The notes: generated by a model from the letters alone, not told the origin. Counted from the stretch's first letter, positions 45,493-57,449 are shown. The stretch: 64,000 bases of DNA from Adiantum capillus-veneris (GCA_014529385.2 CM043960.1:117746043-117810042), one strand, 5' to 3'. Numbers and translations are program-made.

Positions 45493-47190
45493 GATGTAGA
45501 TTCCGTCCTCGGAAGCTATTGAGTTGAAGCTCGTTCGTCGAGGTGGAAGAGCATTTGAGATGAATGTCCTTAGCCTTCTTCAGTCACTGCAAAACCAAAC
45601 AACATTGGCACAGTAATTGCATTCTCATAAGTGAGTAAAAAGCATATGCAGTTTTAGGTAGACAAATTGATTGGTAAAAGAATTTCAAACAATTTGTCAG
45701 CAATGAACATTAAATTGCAATGTAATCAAATGCATAAACACATGTAAAGGTAAAAAATTAAACAAGTCTGGGGTCGCTAATTTGACGATCGAAAGGCACT
45801 AGAGATCGAATATTAATACAATGGGTAAGCTTCTTAATTTTCTGTGGTCAGTTAAGTTGTTTAATCGCGAGAGCCAAGTATTCATGTTCGAGGGCTGAGT
45901 AGAGGCTATATCTAGAAGACCTTATAGTTAAGCTACCATAAAAGGAATTTCTCATGAAATCATCGCCTGACTGATTACTTTTTCTTTGACCCCCCAAATT
46001 CTTTTCACAGTGATTCAATTTTGATGTGTGTGCTTATTTTGTATGCCTTGGGTTTTTTGCTTTTCAAGGAAAAGCGCCCACACTGGGAACCTCTAGGGCT
46101 CTAGTAGCATAGGCAATACATGTGAGTGAAGTACCAAATCAAGCTGAGATTTCTCTTCCAGCTTAAGATTTTACAGTGTGGCACTTTGATTTTTTGTTTG
46201 TTCATTTTCAGCATTTTAATTTTGTAACTTTGGGGGGTCATATAACACTGATACACCTCCCCAGGCTCATCACACTAGTTAACTCCCTTTATAATACTTA
46301 AGCTAAAGGTCAATAGGGTCAAGCCCACTAGAAAGCCCTAGTACATTTCACACAATGCTGCCTAAATCGGATTAAGAACCTAAGTAACCATTGATTATTA
46401 GGAAGGAATTCCCCATGGTATTAAGAGAAGATATCTAACACCTAACTTGGTCAAACTAGCTTAGTCGGACTGCTTGATTTTTAAACCTAGACAAGTGATT
46501 ATGACAAAAAATTACATTGAATTAAATGTTTGATACTAAGCAAATGCGGTGAATATTAGGCTACGAATCACAATTAAAGCAGACAATCATAGATGCAAAA
46601 AAGATAAGGGGCAATGCTAATGGACAAGAAACACCTGTTTTTGTTGATGGTCGCGCTTGATTTGAAGTGGGTGAGAGAAAGATTCCATGAAGGTCCAAAT
46701 CCTAACCACAGCAACACGTTCCTGTACACACTATGAAACACAAACAATACCTCTAGGAGGCACATCAGTGGGAAAAGAGAACTTTGCTAATCACTCAACT
46801 CTAAAACAGAAACACTCCTATCGTACTAATCAACCTACCCTCCATCACTCAAGTGATGAGGATCAAAGGTGTTTTATGGCATAGGTTTCTGCACAGTGTA
46901 CCGGATGTAAATGTGTAGGTCTAGGTCAATGTTTTGACTTTTATTGTGCATACTCGTTTGCTAATTGCTCTTGCTCTTTATTTTTTTTTGTTTTTGTGAG
47001 TATAAAGCTTTATATGTACATTCCCTAAGATTGGTGATTGGGAGGTCAGGGAAAAAGGTTGAGAGGGAAGCAAGTGAATGATGGATGTCAACAAACACTC
47101 CCCCCTTCCTTGGGTAGATCATACCGTTTGAAATGAGCTCGTCACCCTTTGAAACCAATTGTTCCAGTTGGTAATAGGTGAGTATTTTTG
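45493..47190. other. Element C 3' non-coding region
   Basis: About 1.7 kb without a supportable gene. At 47098-47110 the minus strand reads AGGAAGGGGGGAG followed by TGTTTGTTGACATCC, which looks like a second polypurine tract and LTR start. A remnant of an older LTR may therefore lie between here and 45493. AT-rich elsewhere; no microsatellite of note. Confidence 0.6.
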
Positions 47191-47991
47191 CTAGTAGTTT
47201 TCTATTACCTTAGGTGCCTCGTCGAGTTGCAAGGGTGGTAAGGTACTCTCCCAGGATCGAACTTGAAGTAGTTCATCAAGTGATTCTTGAACACGGGGAG
47301 GTGTGGATTCCTTTGTAGCTTTATGGAGGTCCACTATTGTAGGTGGAGGCTGTGGAGAAGCTTTTACCTCTACGGATGCATTACATGAGGAGATAGAAGC
47401 TTCATGGGACTCCCCCCTTCCTGAGCTAGGTGGAACAAATCGTTCTTTCTTTGGTACCCAAACTAGCTCTGGAGCGGGTGTGTAGCATTCTGTGATTTTT
47501 TTCTTTCCACGATCATTGATTTGTTTTGGAGCTACGGGATTGGGATCACATGGGTCAGGTGATAGGTAAGAGCACAATCTACGTTTTGGCACCCAGATTT
47601 GATCATTTCCTTGATAGTAGCCTTGGGCTTCCAATAGTCTTTTAGGGATCCATCGTAACATTTTCTTACTTTTCTTGGAGCGAGTGGTACATTTCTTACA
47701 AGGCTTCTATTTTTTAGCACTAGCTATGGTCACTAAAGAAGCTTTAGGGACCCACTTGTATGTTTTCTTCGTTACATTAGGATGATTCTTGTCAGAAGCT
47801 ATATGCATTGCTTGTAGCATATTTAAGGGTACAGGCATTTCATCCCCCTCAGGTGTTACCCAGGTCGTCCCCCTATTTCCCCAAGTGTCTATGGTTGCTG
47901 CTAGGTGGACCCAATCCACATTGTCCGACTCAGTCATCCCAGGTAGGATATCCATATAAGGAGAGTTCTCCCCAATATCCGTGTCTCCGTA
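47191..47991 (-). pseudogene. Element C region after protease, WVPK-type repeats
   Basis: Continues the protease frame beyond TAG 47995-47997, crosses TAG 47707-47709 and ends at TAG 47191-47193. It contains four spaced W-[IV]-P-K motifs (KWVPKASL, RWIPKRLL, IWVPKRRL, VWVPKKERF) and a cluster of Cys and Lys (CKKCTTRSKKSKK). The function is unknown. B's extension has a similar RQVWVRR motif. This is where RT would be expected, and it is absent. Confidence 0.75.
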
Positions 47992-47994
47992 ACA

Positions 47995-49983
47995 CTACTG
48001 TAATGGAGCTGAGTGAATTGTTGTGTCTGATCGATTATCAATGATGAATTTATTTCCTAGAGGATGCGTTCGACCACTTAAAAGATCAACTCGAATGACA
48101 GAGTCTTGGAACTGTAAGTAGACGTGGTTTTTGGACCAGTCATGCACCATTTTTGCTTCCCTCATGAATGGACGCCCTAAGATCATCTCAAATGACATAG
48201 GATGCTTGAAAAAATCCATAACAATGAAAGTCTGCCTTACCTTGTGTCCCAAGACCTTGATTCTCAGATCCTTTAGCATTCCAATAGGCGTAACAATAGA
48301 TCCATTAGCCATTTTTACCACTACGCTTGTGGCTTCAAGGTGAGGTCTCCCCATAGACTCCCAACAACTCTTTGTCACCATGCTGACTCCTGCACCACCG
48401 TCAAGGACCCCCTTTACAGTTAATCCTTTAGTAGTGATTGGTAGAGTAGCATTAGATTCATCACCTTCAAAGTATTGCCCCAACTTGTTAACGGGTACTT
48501 CAATTACAGATTCATGTCCCGCTAGGTCAGATGGTGGTGCTAAATGTTCCTCATCATTCATCACCGAGTCAGGTTTGTTCATATGTGCAAACTGTGGTAA
48601 TCCGGCCTGTAATTCTCCATTGAGAAGCGCTCCCAGAGCTGAGACTAGCTCGGGGTCTTTATATAGTTTGGACATGATGGTGGTTCTAACTTCTGAAGAC
48701 ATGAAATCCATCAATTTGGAAACATTTAATGGCATCTTGTGGGACGTAGGACCCTGACAAGAGAATGGTGAAGATGGAATCTCCACTTTCTCAAGGGGGT
48801 CGGGCATTCCCTCACCAAACATTCTCTCTAGTAGGAAAGGTGTATGTCCACTTTCAGATGTCCTACCCTCACTCTCTTCCCGAATGATACTCGGTATAGC
48901 TAACGGCCTGTAGTTCTTGTGAGGTTGAACTTGTGTGGGAAACACTGTGTCCGACATCTGGATATGTTTGGGTTCAGGTTCTAATGTTCGTTGAGTTTCT
49001 TCCACCAAACCCCTCAGTTGTTGGACTCGTTCAATTTCCACTGTTGGGTTTGGATAGGTTCCAATCTTTCTCTTACAATCCTCATTTTTTGTCTCCCGTG
49101 GCTTATCTTGGGGTTTCGCAACTAGGTGGTTTAACTTTGAATACTCTTTTGGTGTTCGTCGTAATTCCCTCTCGTGATCCTCCTCACTGGCTTTTTCCTT
49201 TGTAGTAATATTTTTGGTCTCCGTGGTCTCTATTGAATCTGAGTCATCCTCAGGGTCATTCATATACACAGGATCCTCTCCTGTCCCTATGTTATTCTTT
49301 GAACTAGGTTTTGAGCTAGAAGCATGAAGGGATTTCTTTCTTCGTGTTTTTTTCTTTCTCGCTCGGCCAATGGATGCAGCATCTCTCTCTTCGAGGATGT
49401 AATTTTGCTTTTGGAGCATCGACCGTGTGATTGCATTCACTGGTGCTATGTTTATAGTTGGTGGTGTCCCATCAACAATCTCTATTATGTTCAATGGTGT
49501 GATTTTTGGTGCGTTTGGATTGTTAGGACACTGTGCGATCAAATGATCTATGCCACAACGATTACAAGTGAGTATTGGCATTGCCAATGCACTACCTTGA
49601 CTTGTTTGCATTAGTGCAGCATTCTTTTGCATTCTAATGGGGCACTCAGCTACTCGATGTGGTCCACCACATTCGTAGCACTGAAGAGGTGGTCTCCTGG
49701 AAAAACTATTAATGTTTTGGCCTCTTGCTGCTAGCGCAGTAGCTTGATATACCGGTTTGATTTGTCCCCAATGGTCTTCCATATAGTACATGGGACACTC
49801 CTCAAGCATGTCGACTCCATAGGTGATACTAGAGTCTATGTCCTCTTCGCAATCTACATAAGTACTAGATGACTCGCAACCTATTTGGTTCATAGGTGTA
49901 ACTCTTGGATGAGGGGGTTGCGGTCCTAGCACTGGAGGTGGCAATGGTGTGGTTTGGACCACATTTTGGGTTCTAGGGACCAT
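47995..49983 (-). pseudogene. Element C zinc knuckles and protease (catalytic motif altered)
   Basis: A 662-codon open stretch from MVPRTQNVV. Zinc knuckles CYECGGPHRVAEC and CNRCGIDHLIAQC (CX2CX3HX4C, as in B). Then an acidic/Lys-rich spacer. Then a retropepsin with GVLDGGAGVSMVTKSCWESM and FEMILGRPFMREAKMV. The usual D-[ST]-G triad is D-G-G here, so activity is doubtful, although the catalytic Asp is present. It is continuous in frame with the upstream gag part through TAG 49987-49989. Confidence 0.9.
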
Positions 49984-49986
49984 GTG

Positions 49987-50571
49987 CTATAATGGCAACT
50001 GTTGCTCCATGGGTGGGGTAGGCATCAATGCAGGAACTCGAGGTGACTTTACCCAAGCTATAGGCGGTCTATTTTCCATGATGCGCTTAAGCATTAGGCA
50101 ATCCTTCGCTTGATGGCCATACCTACCACACGCGTTACAAGTCCCATTAAACTTTACTCTGAAAGTAGGGCATTCACTCGTAGTATGTGGGCCCAAGAAA
50201 ATTGAGCACCATTGTTGCTCCCTTCTTGGATACATATGAGTGTTTTGTGGAGCACGATTACCCCTAAGGCTTTCTTGGATGGCCTTGGTGAGATCTGCCA
50301 AAGTCATCTCAGATATCGTTTGCTCTTTCACGATTGGCTTTATCTTCATTGGCTCATGCCCTGATGCTTGCGAGCTACTAGACTTCGGGTCGGCAGACAC
50401 TCTTTCTCTTGCAATCATTAAATTATCCTCCAATTGGATTGCATTCATGGTGACTGCTTCCCAAGTAGTGATACCTCTAATGACTAGGCCATTATAAATA
50501 CTTTCATGTCGTAGTCCCCTAATGAATCTATCGAGCAATTGGTTGTTGTTGAATCTCTCGTTTGGATTGCA
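49987..50571 (-). pseudogene. Element C Gag, middle part
   Basis: Continues the Gag domain after TGA 50572-50574: NQLLDRFIRGLRHESIYNGL, then a linker (DLTKAIQESL) and one canonical zinc knuckle CNACGRYGHQAKDC (CX2CX4HX4C). It ends at TAG 49987-49989, in phase with the next part. The linker contains an irregular Cys/His string CSIFLGPHTTSEC just before the knuckle. Confidence 0.87.
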
Positions 50572-52089
50572 TCAAGAATTCAAATTCTTTAGGCGACTAA
50601 TGAAGTCTCTCACAGATTCACCTTCTTCTCGTTGGGCTTTCTGGAGCTGAGAGGCTACACCCCAAAGTACTCCCTCTCGTCTGTATTCTTTTAAGAACAG
50701 TCTCCTAAGAGTAGAGTAGATCGTTTTTTCTTCTACTCTTAAGGTTCTATACCAATCTCCAGCCTTTCCGCTTAGGGTCAAACTCAAAGCCTTACACTTA
50801 TGTAGCTCATTGTGCTCTTCCAAGGAATCGCACACATGTTCAAAGACTTCCATATGCTTTCTAGCATCTCCGTCTCCACTGAATTTCTGTGTGAGCTTAG
50901 CTACTTGAACTGCCTTGCTTCTAGGCTCTCTATCAGGTGCACTACGCATGTTTTCCGCAATAGAGCGACCAATAGTTTGAGCAAATGCTGCCAAATCTCC
51001 TATTTGAGCAGGTATAATGAGTGTATGTGCTCCTGGAACCACATGTGAGATGGGATTTGGCCTTGCCCTTGGCATACGCGCGGCTCTTGGGTCCCATATT
51101 TCGTATGGTGGTGTACCAGACGGTGGTCCAAAGTTTACAGGCGTGGCCCTAGGCATAGGGGGTGCCTGATATGGCATGTTATTATTAAATGGCATGGCTC
51201 CACTTGTATAAGAGCTTGGATAATGCCATTGTGGATTGTAAGCTCTTGGAATAATCGGAGGTGTAGGAGCTACATGAGGCTGAGGTACGACAGGTGCACA
51301 TGATTGATACATACATGTAGGTATAGTTGGGGGCACTGTGCTACTAAGCATCGGCGCAGTGTTAACAAATGAACTCCATGGTGTACTTCTTGTCATGCTC
51401 ACCACTGGGATATGCATGGTAGCCGTAGTGTCATTAAGAGAAAGATGAGCTAGATCTGGGAAGGTAAAGCTGCCACTTGTGGGCTCAGATTGTACTGAGG
51501 CTCCTGGCGAAACAACATATGGAGGATCAATGGGGCTCACTGAGGGAGTCTCCATTTGTGATAGGGTTGGTTGGTTGGCCTTTCCCGTATCCAAGAATCT
51601 CATTAGGCCTGTTGAAGGCATGTTGATTCCTGTGTTCTGTCTTTCTAACTCGACAATCCTATGGAGGACATCACAGACTTTCTGTTGTTGCTCATCTATG
51701 CTAGTAGCACCCGATGTGGATTGTAGAACATCTAACCAACCCACATGATAGGTGTGTCCTGTATACCGATTAGTTAAAGCTTCTGCTTGTAGGTCATACT
51801 CCCAATTTTTGTTTAGGAATATCCCATCTAGGCCTGGCGTGCTGGAGGTTTCCCTCGAAGTGGAAGCATTATTGCTCCCCATCGCTTGCCCCTCCGTGAC
51901 TGCTACCTTGGGAGCACTCGGTTGCTCGGCTGGCATGATTGTTGTCATAGGAGCCTTTGCTTTCAGGGCTCGACTTTCTTCTAGCCTTCGTAGGTTCTCA
52001 ATTTCCCTCTCCCTTGTTGCTTGTGACGGGAGCAAAGCAAACCCCGATATAGCGTTCGATCTCTTGTACTTCGGCAAGACTCCTACCAT
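50572..52089 (-). pseudogene. Element C Gag, main part
   Basis: A 505-codon open stretch. A Pro/Thr/Ser-rich N-terminal arm (about residues 1-370) is followed by a retrotransposon Gag domain: KLTQKFSGDGDARKHMEVFE, LSLTLSGKAGDWYRTL, LFLKEYRREG, EGESVRDFISRLKNLN. It ends at TGA 50572-50574, the likely site of an Arg codon, and the same frame continues. Upstream it overlaps the next frame, implying one frameshift near 52000-52090. Confidence 0.9.
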
Positions 52090-52597
52090 CGGGTAGTAAA
52101 ACCTCAGAGGGAGATAGTCCTAGAGGATCAGGAGGTGCAGTGGATGGAACATTCACCTGCACACTCTCAAGAAGCATAGGGTCTATTTTAGGCATGAATG
52201 ACGAATTTACTTCCCCACTCCCTTCATTTATTTCATTAACCGCATGTTCGGAGCGAGTAGCTCTACTAAGGGTCTCTTTAAAGCAGCTAAACACGCTGGA
52301 CCCGGGCCGTGGGCCCATGGCATGCATGTCTTGACTTGAACTATCAGGGTTTGGTGTAGGATACCCCCCCATGACTTCGTAGTCAGAGGAAGAATCACTA
52401 GACGCGATATGAGGATCTTGGGTCGCGCTACCTTGAGTCCCGGTCGAAGGTCCAGAACCTAGGGTGGAGGAATAATGGGAGCCCGCGTAAATGGAGGCAC
52501 TACCAATATGCTCGTGCTCTAACACTCGTCCAGAGCATAGGTTCATATGACTTGGATCCCCTACAAGTGTTAGTGAGTGCCCGTGAAGGCTGCTCAC
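51998..52597 (-). pseudogene. Element C upstream gag segment (frameshifted)
   Basis: A 199-codon frame starting MSSLHGHSLTLVGDP, Ser/Gly/Pro-rich, ending near LLPDGRSLAEVQEIERYIG. It overlaps the gag frame in another phase, so a one- or two-base indel separates them. No domain recognised. It is probably the true N-terminal part of C's Gag. Confidence 0.65.
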
Positions 52598-53481
52598 CTA
52601 GTATTTTTGGGTGTTTTGCAACCCAAGTCTTTTCTTAAATTTTTTTTATTTTTTGATTTTTTGGTCCTTTTTTTTTCTAACCCAGCTATAGAATAGAACG
52701 TATGATAGCTCAAAACGAGCGTCTCGGTCAGAGGGACGTGCCGTGCTTTACAGCCCTTCGTTTGGTCACTTTATGCCCTCGGAATCCCTAAAACCGTCAA
52801 TTTCTAGTAGGGAACTAGGCCCAAATTAGAAAGTCTAAGGGTGCAAGTGGGAAGAGAAGGGAGGAGAGTGGAGGACTTGCCCCACATGCTCTCATTCCCT
52901 CTTGAGGGGGTAGGGTATATATATAAGAGTGAGTCTAGTATATATCATAAGACTAAGGACTGAGGCTTGGGCCTGGGCCTGGGCCTGGGCCTAGGGAAAC
53001 GATCCCGATCAAAATTTTAGTGTAGCCCCCCAGTCACTCACGCTTACATATTTTTGGTTTTTTTTTTTGGGTCGCTGCGGTCGCGCTACGCACGCGCGCA
53101 CACACACTTAACCTACACCTAACTAATAGAGGTACTGCCACACACACTCTAACACTTAATCTACTTACAGCTAATAGAGGTATTGCCACACACACTCTAA
53201 CACTGTTTACATAGTACTACAATAGCTAACAGATCTACAAAACTAACCTTACAGAACCAACATTGAACCTTACAGAACTAACATTCCATAGCTAATACCT
53301 TAATTCTAACAGTACATTGCAAAAAAAATTGTAACTCTTGCTTTACAGAAAACAAAAAAGACAGTACAGTGTAACAAAAATCTTCTCCACACAACCACAC
53401 CTTCCTTCTTCACAAATCCTTCAATTGAAATTGCATCACAAGAAAGCGTAAAATGCTTAACCGAGCTTAGTGTAGGGCATT
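52598..53481 (-). other. Element C leader
   Basis: About 880 bases of non-coding sequence between primer site and gag. It holds a short GGGCCT hexamer repeat (four copies near 52970-52995), two loosely repeated units with CACACACACTCTAACACT (about 53135 and 53188) and several T-runs. Confidence 0.7.
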
Positions 53482-53499
53482 TCCCCGGCAGCGGCGCCA
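53482..53499 (-). promoter_or_regulatory. Primer-binding site of C (tRNA-Asp-like)
   Basis: The minus strand reads TGGCGCCGCTGCCGGGGA, four bases after the LTR. It differs at one position from the primer sites of B and D. Confidence 0.88.
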
Positions 53500-53503
53500 A
53501 AAA

Positions 53504-54077
53504 TGTGCGCTCCTTGCCGCACTGTCGAAGAAAAGGACTTGCCGATACACCGTGTGCGAGCCACAAATGGCTCCAAGCACACAACAAGCCTAAACTAGCA
53601 AGCTCAAGAGAGCAAAGGGTTGTGTCACTCACCGCTCTACGCTCGCCTTCGTGGTGGATTCCTCGTCGCGATGAAGAAGAAGCTGCAGTCGTGCCGTGCT
53701 CAACCGCTTCACCGCCGTCGTGCCTTTGTAATGCTCGATCGCACACACACTCTCCCTCTCTCTCTCACACACATACACACACACAAAAGGAGGTGAAGAA
53801 GAAGAAGATGGAGCAAGAGCACTCTTCTATTGCACAAATGAGAGAATGAATGAATTTTAGGTTTAGTTGGCTTTTATATGAGCTCACCCCATTCACACTT
53901 GGGCGCCCATGCTTAGCCAACTAATCCCTTGAATGTCCCAGTTAGAGTGCGCCTCTCATCGGCGATCACTCTTACCCTTTTCCTATTGGTCCGACAAGCC
54001 CGGTACCTGACTCTACCAAATACATAATACACGTCCGTCGTAGGTGATGGGGTGTCCGTGAGCCGTGAGGGTTAAAA
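53504..54077 (-). repeat. Element C 5' LTR (574 bp)
   Basis: Matches 44881-45479; shorter TC tract. It ends GTTAAAA where the 3' LTR ends GTTAACA, a terminal base change. TATA box on the minus strand at 53871-53878. Confidence 0.93.
53871..53878 (-). promoter_or_regulatory. TATA box of C's 5' LTR
   Basis: The minus strand reads TATAAAAG within CATATAAAAGCC, in the promoter position of the LTR. Confidence 0.6.
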
Positions 54078-54082
54078 ACATT

Positions 54083-54510
54083 CATTTCAATCTCTTTTCC
54101 TTTGTCAACCATACTAGCAAATTTTAGGTGTATATTTTTACTTGTACTTTGGCACTTCAAGCCCTAGTTGCTACTCCTCTTTACCTTCAAAGATAAGCAC
54201 TCAAGCATCTATACCCCTGGCTCAAATATTATTAAGAGCAAGGAATAGAAGAGAGGATTTAACAGAGCCAAGATAGCGCCAGTTCTTGTCAAGCTTCTAA
54301 TAGCTTAATAATGGTTAATCCATAGGCAAGCCCCATAGGACTCCATTATTAAGACCATAGCTCTTGACGGTATCCCCATTAACTGCATAAACAGGCGTCC
54401 TTCAAGGATGAAAAATCCCTATTCTACTTACTCTTTTGCAATTAATAACACCAACCAATTGTAACAAGCTTGAGTACCTCTCTTCTTGAGCAAGAAAAGA
54501 GAAACCAATA
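54083..54510 (-). pseudogene. Element A leader and first codons of gag
   Basis: On the minus strand the leader runs from the primer site to ATG 54110-54112 (MVDKGKEIEMN), after which element C interrupts. The reading frame continues past C at 44875 when one ACATT is counted. An upstream in-frame ATG at 54160 is possible. The rest (about 350 bases) is untranslated leader with no other feature. Confidence 0.8.
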
Positions 54511-54523
54511 GCTCCGATACCAA
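54511..54523 (-). promoter_or_regulatory. Primer-binding site of A (tRNA-Met type)
   Basis: The minus strand reads TTGGTATCGGAGC, one base from the usual TGGTATCAGAGC initiator tRNA-Met complement, directly next to the LTR end. Confidence 0.85.
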
Positions 54524-55181
54524 TGTAACATTTAATGCACTAGTAACTTGTGTGTGGCAGAAATTGATAACATAGTGAGAATTTCATTAAGGACAAGTTC
54601 CTAATGAGCATAGAGAGAGTACTTAATTTTAGAAAGCAACAAAGCAATTTACATCTAGCTAGTTTGGCGTAGACAATACTTGAAAAGAGAGAGAAATAAT
54701 AGAATTGACAACAGTTGAGGACCGGATTTACATGGAGCCGGTTCCCCCTTCATAAAGGCTTTGTATTATTGCTTCTCCCATCAAAGGAGACTTTTTTACA
54801 ATACAATTATTGTGTTCCTTGACAAAACTCATTGGTGCAATTAAGATGGAAGCTTCATGCACCAAATTATGCTTGAAAAACACACCTAGTGTCCCTAGCA
54901 TCAGTCCCAAGACCTCACACACCTTCAAAAATGGTGAGAGTTATCAAGGAATGAGGAATATTGAGAGGAAGAAGATGTATCTTACAAGAGAGAAGTATTC
55001 TCCTCACATAATTACTCTAATAGAATAGCTTAGCTTAGTAATTAGCATGGTAGAGGATATGAGCATGCCATTGAAGCTTGGCTCTTGGTTGGATTTGCAT
55101 TCCATAGCCAAGAGTTGTTTGTGTAGGCCTCTACTTCTCAATGCTTGGAGAAGTATATGGATTTCTTGCTCAACACATGAG

Positions 55182-55267
<86 letters not shown>

Positions 55268-56012
55268 CAAAGTGAGTTAGAGTAAAAAAAGCCAACTCTC
55301 TCTCTCTACTTGGTCGACCCCTCTTGCTTTTTTCTCTTGTTGGCTTCCCATTGGCTCCTACAAAGCTGAGCCAATCATAAATTAGAAGCATAATTGATAG
55401 CCTTGTGACATGTGTCTCCCTTTTCCATTTTGTGAGAGCTTAAGGTAATTAGATAATTTAGTTAAATTCTCATTGGACCTTTTAGTCTTCTGGCCAATAA
55501 GAATCAAGCAAGCCATTGGGTTGGATGCTCATTGGACCCCTTGGTAGACTGTCCAATAGTCTTGTAGGGATCTTAATTTCTATTAGTTCTTTTATCAAGC
55601 ATTGATTAGATTAATTATACTCTAGCCTAATTCTTGTTGATCCACCTCTATGGCCATCCAATAGGACTTGAGGGGAGATTGGGGGCAATTGGGCTAGGAG
55701 CTTACCATGTGTCCATTCTTCCCTTTAGAGTGAGCTTGGGAGTGTGTGTATGTGTCTATGTGTGTTTCTCTCTCATCCCCTACCATTGGGGCTCGCTCCC
55801 TCCTTCCTAGGGATGTGGGAAGACCTTTTAGTCTTCCTATAACCATCCAATTTTCCCACCTTTGGCCATTGGACTTTTTAGTTAATATTTGGAAACTTGG
55901 CCTATGGAAGTCTTAATCAAGTTGAACCTTAGGTCTTTTCAGCCTCATTGAAGCACATTGCTCTCTTGCAAACTATCCCCCCTTTGGATCCCTATTTTTC
56001 CTCCTTTGGAGC
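54524..56012 (-). repeat. Element A 5' LTR, outer end cut by element D
   Basis: Begins TGTAACATTT on the plus strand, like 9197, and follows the 9.2-10.65 kb copy throughout. A much longer TG microsatellite lies at 55183-55265. The homology stops at CTTTGGA (56010), where D begins; the last roughly 25-40 bases of the LTR should lie beyond D, outside the window. Confidence 0.84.
55183..55265. repeat. (GT)n microsatellite, about 83 bases
   Basis: Uninterrupted GT tract. The same place in the other A LTR (9846-9872) has only about 27 bases, showing large expansion or contraction since insertion. Confidence 0.97.
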
Positions 56013-57430
56013 TGTTGTTGCAGCCAAAGTGTGTTGACCGTAGAAGATGGCATGGTCAGATGTGTGTAGGCTAGCAGAAGCATGGCAAAAGGCTGGAGCA
56101 GCTAGGAAAATCATGGGATGACAGGTAGCATTGGAAATGTATGACTGCTACAGCTTATAGGCCAAGGAAGACTGCATGAGGGGCTAATTTGGGTAGCAGA
56201 TGAAGGAGATGCAAAGTGCAGTATTTGGGTCCAGAAATGAAGAGCTTGAAGTGTTGAAGGAGCAGGTCCAGACGGCTCATCAAACCGAGCTACGGAGCCC
56301 AAGTTATTGAAGGTTAAAGTTTCAATGGGTTGCAGATTGTTGTGAGATAGGAAAGTTGGGGACAGGTGGTCCAAGTGGAAGTCGAGGTACAGGTGTGTAG
56401 CTCAATTTATGGAGCCTACCCATCTTTTCAGATTGCGGATCAAAGCCATGGTTTGCATTTTATGGCCAGTTGAAGTTTTGTCGAGGGCTACTGTTTGGAG
56501 GTGATAACAACATACAAGTGCCCACCTAGCCAAGGCGCCCGTTGGGTCATCCGGCCAAAGTTTTGATGTGGTCACATTATTTTTCCGATGTTTAATACAT
56601 CAAACCCTATAAAAGCCTAATGTCAATCATCTATGTCAAGTCTAAGTCAAAGATGTAATTTTTCCAAGGATGTATGTACAGGTCCATGAGAAGTTGGCCG
56701 CCGGGCACTTTAGAAAGCCCTAGGTATATAATACACTAAGGTTAGTGGGAAAGGGGAGATTGTTTTTTGAAGATAAGGGACTACTGCGTTACGTACAGAG
56801 AGCTACCTCTTTGCTCCAACTTGTAATCATCACTTCTGAGGCTATGGTAATCCAAATTTAGTTTTGTTTCTTGCATTGTGTTCCTCTTACTCTGCTCTTT
56901 CATCCAAGTGTAAGCATTCAAGATTTGGTGAAGGTTTCAAACGCATCCGTTTAGGCCTTAAATTGCTGTTTTGAGTGTTTATATGCGTATTTTATGTTGT
57001 TTTGACCCTAGGAGAGGCTTTAGGGACCCTAAAACGACCCTTTAGGATCATCTGTTTACTGTTTTTGTGCACTTTGGAACGAACGATCGCGATCTTTGTA
57101 CCTTCTCAGAATGCTGTGACAGTGATAGGATATGTTCCTGATAGTCCTCTGTAGCTTCCCTTCAAGTTTCGTGCGATTCCGATATGATTTGCATGGTGAA
57201 CGGGCGTGATGACTGTAGAGCTGTGTAGAAGAACATAGGCAGATTACTTGGCTTTGGTGCGTTTGATTTTCTTGTAGAGTTAGTAGTTGCATCTCTTTGA
57301 GTTCACTTCATTAGGATTGACAACCTAGTGAGTTTCCATGCCTCATCCGAGTCGCTTCCCCTGTATATATAATTTTATGTTGATCCTTGAGAGCTATGCT
57401 ATGGACGTCCGTCGCGGCGACCCGCAAACA
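56013..57430 (+). repeat. Element D 5' LTR (proposed, 1418 bp)
   Basis: The right end GCAAACA next to the primer site is firm. The left end TGTTGTTGCAGCC at 56013 is inferred from the point where similarity to A's LTR stops. TATA box at 56725-56732 and one palindrome (ACGATCGCGATC, 57083-57094). Without the second LTR the length cannot be confirmed. Confidence 0.7.
56725..56732 (+). promoter_or_regulatory. TATA box of D's LTR
   Basis: TATATAAT in GGTATATAATAC, about 710 bases into the LTR. Confidence 0.5.
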
Positions 57431-57431
57431 T

Positions 57432-57449
57432 TGGCGCCGTTGCCGGGGA
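57432..57449 (+). promoter_or_regulatory. Primer-binding site of D (tRNA-Asp type)
   Basis: TGGCGCCGTTGCCGGGGA, identical to the site of B on the other strand, one base after the LTR. Confidence 0.92.

Larger units (their letters stand above)
44876..54082 (-). mobile_element. Element C: gag-protease-only LTR retrotransposon with TSD
   Basis: ACATT at 44876-44880 and 54078-54082 is the 5-bp target duplication in A's gag. On the minus strand: 5' LTR 53504-54077, primer site 53482-53499, leader, gag and protease 52597-47191, long 3' non-coding region, polypurine tract 45480-45492 and 3' LTR 44881-45479. No RT, RNase H or integrase is seen anywhere in its 8 kb interior. This fits a TR-GAG or similar non-autonomous class, probably mobilised by a B-like element with which it shares zinc-knuckle form and primer type. 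Confidence 0.93.
9197..56012 (-). mobile_element. Element A: old, nested minus-strand Ty3/gypsy retrotransposon (host of F, B, E and C)
   Basis: The parts in transcription order (high to low coordinate) are: 5' LTR 54524-56012, tRNA-Met-type primer site 54511-54523, gag start 54110-54112, gag pieces 44021-44875 and 33625-34186, protease 14008-14534, RT 13285-14007, RNase H 11071-11615, integrase stub 10747-11070 and 3' LTR 9197-10683. Everything between is later insertion. The gag frame is restored exactly when E and C with one copy of each TSD are removed, so this is one element and not several. Most of the integrase has been deleted. The 5' LTR appears to be cut at its outer end by element D. 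Confidence 0.88.
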
